Positions 13,701-25,560 of a stretch of DNA of 64,000 nucleotides are shown here, one piece after another. How positions within the stretch are numbered: position 1 is the stretch's first letter; every line of letters starts with the position of its first letter. The notes beneath the pieces were generated by a model that was not told the DNA's origin, did not search any database, and was given only the letters and a program-made list of their open reading frames with translations. The position numbers and the translations under genes are program-made. Location of the stretch: NCBI GenBank assembly GCA_900708905.1, contig CAADRB010000017.1, forward strand, positions 1,826,251 through 1,890,250, read 5' to 3'. The stretch comes from Hymenolepis diminuta. Its lineage: Eukaryota > Platyhelminthes > Cestoda > Cyclophyllidea > Hymenolepididae.

Positions 13701-15519
13701 AAATTATTTCTCATAGAATTAGAATAGATGCCCGTAACTGCTGGCCAGTGACCGTAGTAGGCACTGAATTGGAATCAGAATCTAAAGTGAATGTTATCGA
13801 GAAGATTGAGGATAGCAATCTTCCTTCAAAATCAATAGTGAATGTATTTTTCTGCTTAAGGGATCCGAAGCGAAAACTCCAAACCAGGAAAAAAGAGAAG
13901 GTAAGGTCTATCGATAAAGGGAGGAGGCAACGATATAAATGCCGAAAGATGTTCTTCTAAATTTCTAGATGACTTCAAATTCGAGAACTGACGGAAAATC
14001 TCAATCAGATTTTCTAAAGGAAAGAAGTAGCTGAATCAGCAACTTTCAAGACCTCTGAAAAAGGAATAGATTGCCAAGAAGGAATGTTTCACTAATACTG
14101 AACTTCAAGCGAATTCGAATGATAAGGTTCTACTTAGAAGACATGATTAAAATGGAGATTTGACAAGGAAAATATTAAAGGAAATATTAAAGTAATGTAA
14201 ATACAATGTTTCATTAAATTATTCTTCTTGAGAAAGCAACATTTTTATTATTTCTGTCTGCTATTTATTATTACTATTTGTTCTCTTATGCTAAAAATCT
14301 TAAGGCCATATTTAAGAAATACATCAGTGACTATTTGAGATGTGCTTCCTTCTCAAAGCCGGAATATCGGGTTCCTGATTTTAAGTGATCGCAGTTCTGT
14401 CATGGAGGAAATCGTAATAGGTTTCAGTAATCCATAAACGAAGATTTTCATTAATACTTTTTTTCACAAAGTGTGATAAGTTGGCTTGATGGCTGATTGG
14501 TAATTTTATAATTTTGTATTGAATGGTTGCATTCCATTAACTTCATAGATAATTTTAATCTTCCATTGTCACTTATTCCAATTGGTATTTAATTAATAAA
14601 ATGTCCTCGACACGGTAAAAAATTTATAATTTTTCATAGGAAGGAAAGAGAGACATCTAAACACGGGAAATAGTAAAGAATTTCAATATAAGTTAAGGGA
14701 AGGGGACTGCGGAAAAGTGGAAATTAAAACCGAAATATCAAATATCGAATATAGCTGGAAAACTTCATCTTCTAATCCAGGTTTCAGGATTTGTCCCCTT
14801 GTATACTCATGAACTCCAGGTATTTGTTAACTATTTATTAGTTTAGCTGGTTTGGTCAACCGCTTAAGATGCACTTTTCCTTTAATAATCAAGATACAAG
14901 GAAAACGATGAGAGGTGAAATGATTTAATATTGTGCGATTCCCTTTTTCGGTCAAGAATAGAATACTCAGATCTAGCCACTACTTTGATGGCTAATATTA
15001 TTCACTATGACTGGTCATCTCATGTCCATTAACACCTGTCGTGGCAGATTAGCACGATTATATTATTGCACTATCTGCACTAATAGCAATGTCTTATGTC
15101 CTACTGCTGCGCTATCGAAATAATATAGTGCTTTGTCTATGAGCAGTAACTTATCTTATTAATGTTAGATTTGGTTCGAGTATAATTCTTGAAAATAGTA
15201 TCCAAAAAATCTGAACTTTGATTATTAAAATTCAATAATATAATCACAAACACTTTCAACGCATTTCAAATCACGATTTTATCGCAGTAGAGACAAAAAT
15301 CAAGGCGACTCTTCTGATTGGTCAAAGTATTGGCATGCTAGCATCCACCCGTTGTAGATGGTGCCCATCCGCCACGTCATGTGGCCAACTGCCAATGAGA
15401 TTAGAGCTGTGTGCAAAGTGGCAGTCTTGCCCCGCGTGGCGTGGATTTACTTTCTGGACTCCAGTATCCTACCCTTAGGCTAATATTACTGACGTAGGGT
15501 TAGCAGATTACTCCTCAAC
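10701..15519. other. Gene-poor intergenic tract
   Basis: No gene was recognised. A 133-codon open frame at 13559-13960 (+) lacks an ATG start and any recognised domain, and is near chance length for this composition. The last 200 bp (about 15310-15519) are GC-richer with CCAAT-type elements and probably form the promoter and 5' UTR of the galactosyltransferase gene. Confidence 0.5.
15310..15519 (+). promoter_or_regulatory. Putative promoter/5' UTR of COLGALT
   Basis: The segment before the ATG is GC-richer than the flanks and carries several CCAAT/ATTGG elements (ATTGG near 15318, CCAAT near 15393) and a TGACGT-type element near 15489. No convincing TATA box is seen close to the start. The assignment as a promoter is inference from position and composition. 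Confidence 0.4.
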
Positions 15520-18500
15520 ATGAACCGGTGGTTCTCCTATTTCTCCTTTACTTTCCTTCTCATTCCAGCACCGATGCTGGTACTATCTAATACAGACACT
15601 AATGCCTTTCCAGAAATTGAACCTTCTGTTAGTGTTAGCGTCCTCGTTCGAAATAAAGCTCATAGTCTTCCCTACTTCTTGCATCATTTGGAAGAACTTG
15701 ACTATCCAAAAAAGCGGATGCATCTGGACTTCCGTCTTGATAATACGATCGATAAAAGTGCGAGAATCTTGGAGACCTGGGTAAATCAAGTTCGTGATCT
15801 GTATCATGGAATTGATCTGAATATGGATGAGACCAATGCGCATCCAGTTAGTCCAAATTGGTCTGATGAGCACCACAAACACCTTATCAGCTTGCGTCAA
15901 GCTGCTCTGGACAGAGCTTATGAAATTAATGCTGATTTCCATTTTATCCTCGACGCAGATGTAATTATCTTGAATAATGCAACTCTTAGGCAGCTTGTCG
16001 ATGCCAGTATGTTTCCATCGAAGGAATATCCGTCCCATATTACTGTAATTGCTCCAATGCTCAATTGTACAACCTCTGATGTCTTCTCGAACTTTTGGGG
16101 TGATATGACTGAAGAGGGATACTACAAACGTTCCAATGACTACTTCGCACTGCAACGTAGACATAAAGTAGGTATTAACCCTGTAGCTATGGTCCACACT
16201 GCTCTTCTTGTCAACCTTCGCCATACACGGAAAAATCGATTGGTCTTTGATCCACCTCCCGTAGGATACAGTGGTCCGAATGATGACATCATCATCTTTG
16301 CTCGAAATGCTCAAGCGCTGGGTATTGAGTTCTACCTTGATAATCGCGATTTCTATGGATATTTCCCAATACCGTTAGACGAGGCAGAAATCCCTAAAGC
16401 TTATCGAGATTCTGCAAAGTATTTGTTAGAACGGGAGGCTGAGGTATTCCTTCACCTTCGATTGAATGCAGTCTTTGATGACGCATTGCCGGAAGGACTG
16501 GCTTTGAAACATTCTCCGCGATTGAAACAATTTGTTGAAACACCTGAACCGTCACTGCTCGGGTTTGATCAAATCTATCTGATTAACTTGGAGAGAAGAC
16601 CAGATAGGCTGAAAAAAATGAACTATGCTTTACGGGAGCAGGGTATTAAAGCGAAGTTGCTAAGAGCGACAGATGGAAGAGAACTGAATCCAGATCTCAT
16701 TAGAGCGTGGAATATTACTCAACTTTCTGGATATGCGGATCCGTATCACAAAAGGGCGCTCAAATACGGTGAAATTGGATGCTTCTTGAGTCACTATCGC
16801 ATTTGGCGGGTAAATAAACTCTAATTTTATTTTTAATTAAGAAGAAAAAACATTTAATTATATATATATATATATTTCTTTGCTTCTATAAAGCACATTT
16901 GAAATTTGAAAATGTAATTTAAATTTCATGTGTGAAACTGAAAATAATTATTTGAAATATTAATAATGTATTAATTCACTAAAATAGTATAATCACTAAC
17001 CTAAAATATTATTATCCATGGCAATGCTACAAACGTTAACAGGTTGCAATAATGAGATCAACTGAATAAGCTAAACATGATACTAACCCAGCAAGAAGTG
17101 AAACGGAGGAGGGAGGATCAAAAGGGAATGGGATTGGGGTGTCGAGAAACCCACTTTGGTTGAATTTTGAAAACATTGGATTTTCCACTTTCTCACAAGG
17201 GGAATAATTCATGTAAGCTCAATTCACAACTTTCAATCCCTGGGTTTCAGGGCAAGTAATGTTTGCAATATCCAGAGCATGTTGGTCAGTTGGTTTAACA
17301 GAACGATTTTTCATGTCTGGTTCACCCATTTATTTCTTCTTGCAGGTGTGAGCAGCTAGGTGGGACTAGCAAAGACATTTCAGGCATTTCGGAGTTCACT
17401 AGAGTTAAACCTGGACGACTTTTATTGAGGTTCACTAGTATTAATAATAGCTTCATAATATTTTTAGGAAAAATCAGTATACTAGAAAATACTATACCCA
17501 CTAATAAAATAGGGGATTCATGAAGCGTTTTTTAAAACAAACGGAAAAGAATCAAAACAGGGATCATGCTAATCTACCTGTAAAATAACAGGTTCAGCAA
17601 TCGCTTTGCTTCCCTAGCCATTATCATGTTTTTTTGGTATAACTAGTTTGTTTTCCTAGGAAGAACGTTTTCCCAGGGAGAATATGGTATATTTCCACTG
17701 TTTTGAATCTGCGAGGACATATTTAAAACCTAGACGTGAGAAGCTACACATAACCCCTGCTCCAATTCGACAAAAGCGGATTACCATTTAGTTTATGATA
17801 ATAACGAATTTGCTTGCATCCATGGTAGTATATGACTCAAAAGGAAGATACGGGAATGAAATTTATAATGTGGTGCTCATTTCTAAGGAACAGTTTAGCT
17901 CTTAAATTCTGTTAGATATTATTAGAAGCCGTTTTTTGTCAAAATTACTTACTTTTGTTGCCGTTTATTCTAATAGAAAAGTTATTTATTTTATAAAATT
18001 GTGCTGATATTGGTTATTATAATTATCACTCTTGGTAATGCAAACAACTTTTCATATTTTAATCCCCAGAAAGAATTTGAACACGGAAAACAGTAAAACG
18101 AATCAATAAAAAGTAACATAAAATTAATTAGAGGTGAGGTATAAACTGGTTCATATTGGGAAAGCACAGATTACGGGGCTCTGTAAACTGCGAAATATTA
18201 ATTAAGATCATTTGTATTCTCAACTGTTGGAATGGAAACAACTTGAAGAGGCAAGAACGGCCCTTCTTGAGGAATCGGGAAGTTTGAATTTTGGAGCGCG
18301 AACTACCGACCAAGTAAACATTGTACAACTCAAGTTCAAAAATCAAATGAAGAGAAACTCTGATGCTTTGACGTTGCTCTCTGTATCGTTTATCATAGTT
18401 AGACTCTGTGTTAATCGATGTCAGTTGCTTCCCAATATTTAAAATGGTAAATTTTTATTTCCCTGTGAATAGCAATATTAATAAATGGTTAACATAAGTC

Positions 18501-19484
18501 TTGTGCATCAAAAGAGTCGGGTGACAGAAATGCTGATACTCCAAGACTATTTATTAATTCAGCAATGACTATTTATTTGAATAAAAGTCATGTGGTTAAT
18601 ATTTTACGGTCAAAGCATCGCTGAACCGACGACAATTTTGCCCCGATTAACCATCAGGGTCTCAGAAACGACGTGTGACCGCATATTGAAAAGTATGATG
18701 GATGACTTAGAGACCTCCTACTGGGGTCGATCTCTCTGAGACAAAACAGCTTTGGTTATAGGCATCGTACCAGTTTTAAATGTCCAGATTTGCCCCCGAA
18801 TTCTTTGAAACCCTGAGATATGCAATATTACAATCTTGTTTCATAGTTTTTTCTGCTAGTAACTGGTCCATCAGAAAAGTGTACCGTAATGGCCTGACAA
18901 ACAATTCAAATAATGTTGCATAAATAAGCTCGAATGTCGCCAACATGAACATTTTCTATTTTTGCAGCTAAATCTTGTCATTCTTATTTAAATTGTAGGA
19001 CATGATAGAACATGACTACGAACGCATTTTAATTCTTGAAGATGACCTTCGTTTTGTGCCGGGCTTTAACAGACGTCTCGCAGCAACAGTTAAAGAGGCA
19101 GATGTCTCTTTGGCTGACTGGGAATTGCTGTATGTGGGTCGCAAACGCATGTCCAGTAATGAAGTCATGGTCAAGGGTACAAGACTTCTGGCCTATCCCA
19201 GTTATACCTACTGGACTCTGGCTTACGTGTTGCGACGTTCAGGAGCCCACAAATTGATGGCCCAAAGACCTCTGGAAAAGATGGTTGCTGTTGACGAATT
19301 CCTACCCATCATGTTTGACCGACACCCAAACAAGGGATGGCTGGCCCATTTTGAGCCAAGAAATCTTCTAGCTATTTCCGCCGAACCACTGCTTGTGGAA
19401 CCACTTCGATATACCGGGGAGCCGTTCTACGTGTCTGACACTGAGGACTCGGATATTATTCCTAAATTTCTCTATGCGAATTGA
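15520..19484 (+). CDS. COLGALT1: Procollagen galactosyltransferase (GLT25D/COLGALT family)
   Basis: The enzyme adds galactose from UDP-galactose to hydroxylysine of collagen-like chains in the ER. Two exons, 15520-16809 and 18999-19484, joined in phase 0 across a 2189 bp GT-AG intron, give 591 residues; human COLGALT1 has 622. Residues 1-23 form a signal peptide. The N-terminal glycosyltransferase domain has the metal-binding DAD (145-147) in FILDADVIIL, and NDDIIIF matches the family's DDIIvF. The C-terminal GT25 domain has GFDQIYLINLERRPDR, KYGEIGCFLSHYRIW, LEDDLRF (443-449), YVGRKRM and VDEFLPIMFDRHP. The splice joins IWR to DMIEHDYER, aligning without gap to the human protein. The protein ends soon after the conserved YVSDTE, with KFLYAN. 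It lacks the roughly 40-residue tail ending in RDEL of the human enzyme, so it has no visible ER-retention tetrapeptide. Vertebrate paralogues cannot be told apart here. Confidence 0.95.
16857..16875. repeat. TA microsatellite in COLGALT intron
   Basis: Alternating T/A run just inside the single intron of the galactosyltransferase gene. It is a simple repeat. Confidence 0.85.
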
Positions 19485-22400
19485 GAACGAGGAGGTGAAC
19501 GTGATGAACGCAAAAAGATATAAAATTTCAATATGAGGGGGCTCATTATCAGTCCCTTGTGTTAAATAATATAATATTTTACATTTTTATACTGCATCAT
19601 TAGTCTTTCGACCTTTACTACTGACTATAGGGTTGTTAAGTTGCTAAGATATGACTGTGGCTCCTGTATCAACTAAAGAGAATATTTACTAATAGAAATT
19701 TCGAAAGGTATTTATGTTAAGATGAATATCAAGAGATAACGTTTACTTGACATCCAAAAGTAAAATACCTGTTTTGTTGAGGGGTATGATTTGAAATCCA
19801 CTTTGAAGGGTTTTTTATTTTATCACTTGAAGTGCGGCGTATTTGGTATATAGAACATTTACTGGGAGGAAGAAATGAAATAAGAAAATGCAAACGAATG
19901 CATTGTATTTTAGCTGAATTTTGTATAGTGAACCAAATTTAGATCCCGAATTTAAAGATCCCGAATTAAATTTAAAGAACATACATCCTCCTACGCACAA
20001 AACCTACGCACTCGCTGGCTTTAATGATGACAAGCTGAGATATTCTAAAGATTCTACTAAGATACATTAACATCAGGAATATGGCGAAAGATTGCCACGG
20101 TCTTTCCTGCGTCCATTCATTTATTGAGATTTTTCAACCATAGTGTAATCCTCATAACAGACTGAAAACTTCCCTGGATACTACGCGAAGGTTCTTGCAG
20201 AGTCATGACGAATGAAGAACTTTCTTGTTTGCCCTGAGAAATTCCATGACCAAGCTTCAGCAAGGAATACAACTTTGGGCTGCCTTGAAACTTCTTCTAA
20301 GCCATCAGGTATCAGTGACAACTGGAATGGAAGAATACACAAATTCTTAACTAAGGCAGATCAATAAAGACGATAAAGAAATCTGTGGTGTAACTGATTT
20401 TTCATGGATAAAATGCACAACGAAGTCGATTTCCATCTCCAAAACTTCCAAATCTAACCTCAAGTGAATTTGTATCAGAGCTATGAAATGCAGTATTTTC
20501 CATTGTAAGCCAACGATCCCATGATATAAAGCAATGCTTTTGTGCCACCAAATAGATCATAGCAAACACAAATATTTTTATTTGCCCAATGTCTGAATTC
20601 ATTAACTCCTATAAACGATAAGTACGGTTAAGTCGGCATTAAGGCAGTTTTAATCTCAGTTACTTATTTATCTTTGCAAGACTTTTGATTTATATTCAAT
20701 TTTGACGATTACAAATGGTTACTCAAATACTCAAAATTAGTTAAAATGTGAGCACTTTCTTTTTAGTCTAAGTAAAAATGAAAATTGTAAGTCCCACAAA
20801 CGAATTCCTCCCTCTCTCCATAAAAATGGTCTTAAAAGTTATGCATCCACTAATCTGATTAGTAGAATGTGCAGTGGCATTATATTTTAACGAAAGAATA
20901 TAGGTATATTTTTAGTTCTGGTTAAGCGTCCACTTTTGGTTAGTTCCTAATGTGATAGCTTTCCGTTATCTATTTATTTACTAGCTCTGCTGTAAAAATG
21001 TGTTTTAAAAGAAATTTCGGAGACATTGAAAAATTATTTGATGGTGAAAAGCACCACGGTTAAATTGTTTTGGTCTAAACAACGAGTAAATAGCTTTCTA
21101 ATACGTGCGTTAAAATTAATAATCCACACGGAGAAGATATTTTTGGATTTGTTAGCATTCACCAAGATACAGATTTTCATTTTAAGTTTATGAAAAGGAT
21201 CTAACTTTCTGGTTTATTTGGTGACTAGCCTTCATTATGAAAAATTGTTTCATTATCCAAATTTTATTTGTCCTGACCTAATTATTCAGGTAAATAAAAT
21301 ATATATGCTGCAAATGAAATTAGACAAGAATGACTTTCCCAAATGTCATGGACCAACATATCATTCAGTTTCATTAATCGAAATAGATGTAATAGAAAAG
21401 AGGTACTTCATCTGCATGTTGTAATTTTAAGAGAAGTACTATGACTGTCATTCTAATTCGAAAATATTTTCACCACTGATCTTGATAAGAGTTGCATGCA
21501 CCGGATATGGCAGTGCATAGTAATGTATTCTAGGCTGCCAAGTGAGGTGTATTTTGACTATATTAGCTAAGAAGGAGGAATACCTGTTATTCAAGCGATG
21601 AATTCTCTAAATCTCTTTAGTAAGAAATCAAAAATGTTGGAGCACAAAATTGGTTTCGACTTCGATTTCCTATCTAGTTAGCCAGTAATATAGCCATGGG
21701 GAAGCATAATTCTCATTATCCCCAAGGAAATAATTTCGCTAGTAGTTATACTAGAAATTCTGATCAGCGCATCGAAATTATTCGATTTTTTTGTCGAATC
21801 AGAAGAACAATGAAAATCTCTCGCCAAAACCGAAGTTTACTTTATGTACAGGTCGCAAAAACACTTTTGGGTGAGAAAGCTTGCCCTTTCTCGCAGTGAA
21901 TAATCAGTTCACCGAATACTTTAACACTTTATTTGATCCAATATTAGCTAAATTAAGTGGTCCCAATTTTTGCTCAGTAATAATAGATTTTCTTATCCGC
22001 TGTCCCCAAACCAACTAATATTTTTTATCCTTAGAAAATTCAAAATAAACATTCACAGTTGCTCCATTAAACTGTAAATCAGAAATCTTAAGTTGTTCCG
22101 CTTATTCTTCAATCTAGCATTTCGGTTGCAACAAGTCCAAATGGAAAAGGAAGTCATCATCCAAAAAATATTTGACTTTCTCAAATCGATTTGACTTAGA
22201 TGTATTCACATGTTGTAGTCGATAAGTAAGATAATATGATGGAACAGATGATCCAAAGAGGCGTAAAAGGGTATGTCACTGACTTCATCCCTCTTTTTGG
22301 AAAAATTTTTACTCTACTTCAATGTGCGAATACCTGAACAATAGTTTATAGACAATATTTCGATTTCCCAATCCATTCTTTGACAATGATGTCTGTCAAT

Positions 22401-24689
22401 TGTTTGACCACACCAAATTTAATAAGTTACCCGAAATGTATTTGTTTGAAAATGAAAAGAGCCTATAAGTTCTACAGTAGAATTGGGAAAACTTGCTAAG
22501 CTATTGCCCTCTCAGGAAGAGAACAAAGAAGCCATTCAGATCGAGGGTAGTAATTTGGAAGAAATGACTAGATAGAGGAGAGTAAAACTATTCCAGAACA
22601 AGCTAACCGGGAGAGATTGGTTAAAAAATTACCTGATGAAGGGTGAGTCATGGATAGAATAAGGTGACGCTAAACATGTGACAGAGAGATAGATAACTAG
22701 TGTTAGACGATAAACAACTTGAGAAACTAGTTAGCATAATCCAACCCGTTCTTCAGCGTGATTGAGTAATGATTTTATTTTAAAACCAAATATTCCAATC
22801 ACAAATTAATATTTCTACAAGATTGTAGCATGCAAAGAACACGCAAAATGTGATATTTAATTTGAAATTTAATTATATTTGGAGGTTTACATACATTTTC
22901 CTCAATTGCTGGGGATTTCATTACAAAGATTGTGATCTTGGCTTTTTCACAACAATTCTTGGTGAGCTTTGCATGGATATACTTCTGTGATACTCTATCA
23001 CCAACTTCATATTTGAAATATCAATTTCATATTTTAAATAAGAACAAGAAGAAAGAACTATTTTAGACTCCAGGGATGTGGGCCATAAAAAATGAGATGA
23101 CTGATGCCTAGGTCATAAAAGTAAGTATATTTAATGATGGATGGTCGTAAGAGTAGATGCAGACTCTTTGACNNNNNNNNNNNNNNNNNNNNNNNNNNNG
23201 TAACTGAGCTTTAATTACTTTAGGCGGAAAGAAATACCGGTCTCTGCTTACATGAAGTCAGAACCCATTCCTTGTGAAACGAGAATTGGTTCTTTATCTA
23301 CCGTATCTTCTAACTTTACTTCTTTTAATGTTGGTCTGAGTATGGCATAAAATACAGAGATTACTAGTAATAAATAGTAAGGCTTCTGGAAGAATTTCCT
23401 TTAGAACTATATATCACAAGTTAACTCTGTCAAAATAAATTAATCCGTGAGAAAACATGTTTTTGGCTAATAAAATATTACGCATTTGCAGAAATAACAT
23501 TCAGTGACACAGTTTTAGCCAATAATAAATGACTGATAAGTTAATAATTGCTTCTAAATTGTTATTTATATTGAGTCTTCACAATCTGACGTAACCCCAT
23601 CATGGAAGCATAGACTTTTCAGTGTTAAATATTGACATTACAGCTGTTTCTCCTGCCTTCCTCTTAAATACACAGCAAAAATCCCATGTGTCAAACACCA
23701 TTTATGATTGAATAATGTCGAAACAGTTTCAGATAAAGATGAAATAGAAGCTATCATTTTCCTTTCGGATATGTGTTTATATCTAGAATAAAAATATTTG
23801 TTCACAGACGAGTATGTGAATGGAAAAAACTACTGAAAAAAAGTTGTTTAAATTGGACATAAACCAGACAAAATGGTTCAAAAAGTCAAATATTTCGACT
23901 ACAAATACCTAAAACTTAAAATGCGTTGTTGATTTGAAATAATCAATAAAAGCATATTTATGCATTGTAAGCTGGATGAAAGAAAATACTTCCATATTTT
24001 CACAATTTTTTCCATTTTATATATCAAATTTACTTGAACATCTCATGAAGAATATCAATTTTTCGAGAACTGCGGTAGGCATTCATTCAGTTGGATAATA
24101 GTGAATGGAAAATTGCCATAAATAGAAATTTAAATTCGGTTATTTGAAACGATTTAATATTAGTGCCCAATTTCTGTAGGGAGAAAAAAGACAAATGAAT
24201 CGAGGTGGCATAATCGACCACTCCATTTATTCAATTGGCCAGTAAGTTCTGAACACCGTGGGTGTGAACTCACCCAGTAACCAAATAATGAAATTTGAAT
24301 TATGGTACAAGTCATTGTCATGTATATTAGTTCAAGTAAGAAAACGAATAACTTAATGTCTACAGACCACAAATAGAGTCAGATTCTTGATAACTTATCT
24401 ACCTGTACTCGACTCCACTCAATTGTATTTCTTTTTTATCACTGTTTCTCGTATTCATGTATTTTTTCGTGAATGAAAATTGAAAGATATTTTACTGTGC
24501 CATGAGTAATATTAATAAAAGTAATATTAATAAACACGTAGTTCTTCCGCCATTCCAACTTCATTTCGTCGCACATTCCTCTCTAAAATGTCCACGTTTA
24601 CTATGCACACCCTGCGTATACCTATCCACGTGTACAAAACACTGTGAACACAATTTAAAATAAATTTACATAACATACTTTGTCCTGCT
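19485..24689. other. Gene-poor intergenic tract with assembly gap
   Basis: No gene was recognised. Open frames are short and without recognised domains. A run of 27 N at 23173-23199 is an assembly gap. About 20080-20600 has a composition slightly unlike its surroundings and may be an old repeat, but no diagnostic motif is visible. Confidence 0.5.
23173..23199. other. Assembly gap (27 N)
   Basis: Undetermined bases. The true gap size is unknown. Confidence 0.99.
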
Positions 24690-25560
24690 TGTCACCAGTT
24701 ATCTGGAATTAGGAGGAAAGGAAGGAAAGTCAGACGCAAGACCAGTCTTCAATGCAGAAAAACGGCTTGTAGATACCTGAAGGCCCGGTGAACTAGAAGA
24801 GAGGAAAGCCGTTTTTCCTGCGCAGTTAGTCACTTTATAATCTAGCTTTCATATTTGGCCTCCAATTTCCTGCATTCGTTGAAAATTAGGAGGAGAAAGA
24901 AAATTAGACAGACCCTATCTACGATGGAAAAATAATCGTATATCTGAAGAGAGGAAAGTCCTTTTCTTAACAGTTAGGCATTCATGTAATTTAATACATA
25001 TGTTTTATCCCCGTTTCCCAGCATCTACCTAGAATTAAAAGAAGAGGGAGAAAGTCAAAAGTAGGCTTAATTTCTGATGAGGAAAATAGGATGAATTTCA
25101 ATGTACTTGGAGTCCTGGAAAGGAGAAAACCAATTTAACTTTCTTCAAGTAGTCTAAATCTCGTGGTCATACTCCATTTGACAGCAAAAAATTTGAATGA
25201 TAGGGAGAGAAGAGACTTGAGAAAGTTGAAAAAGAGAAAGAAATCATCTACTTGTACAGTTCAAATGCCATGACCCCTTTATCTTCAAGCAATTATTTGG
25301 AAGGAGAATGGAGAAAAATGTAGCTTCAGAGACCAGCATAATCAACATTGCTAGGTGTCTATTAATATAATATTATGTCCACCTTCGACCAAACTAAGAA
25401 GAAAGAAGTGGACTGACCGCAACTCAAATGACAGTATTTATCATTTCTTTATTTAGTCCATTTAAACAAAGATCCTAAGCTAAACGCCATTTGAACTGGG
25501 AATACAGTTTCCAATGAGATATTTAACCAGGAGAAAGAGAAAGACCATTTGGAAGATTCA
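24690..25560. repeat. Degenerate tandem repeat, unit about 150-175 bp
   Basis: Several diverged units follow one another. Each carries an A/G-rich core such as GGAATTAGGAGG (24705), GAAAATTAGGAGG (24881) and AGAATTAAAAGAAGAGG (25031). A second core, GAAGAGAGGAAAG, recurs near 24797 and 24947. In the first units the cores are separated by similar spacers ending in CAGTTAG. Similarity fades downstream, but purine-rich cores continue to about 25560. No coding potential is seen. Confidence 0.6.

Noticed and set aside
13559..13960. 133-codon plus-strand ORF
   Set aside because: No ATG at its start, strongly basic AT-driven composition, no domain, and a length that can occur by chance in 64 kb of AT-rich DNA.
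15583..16314. 243-codon antisense ORF opposite COLGALT exon 1
   Set aside because: It is the reverse-strand shadow of a long, well-conserved coding exon and has no recognised domain.
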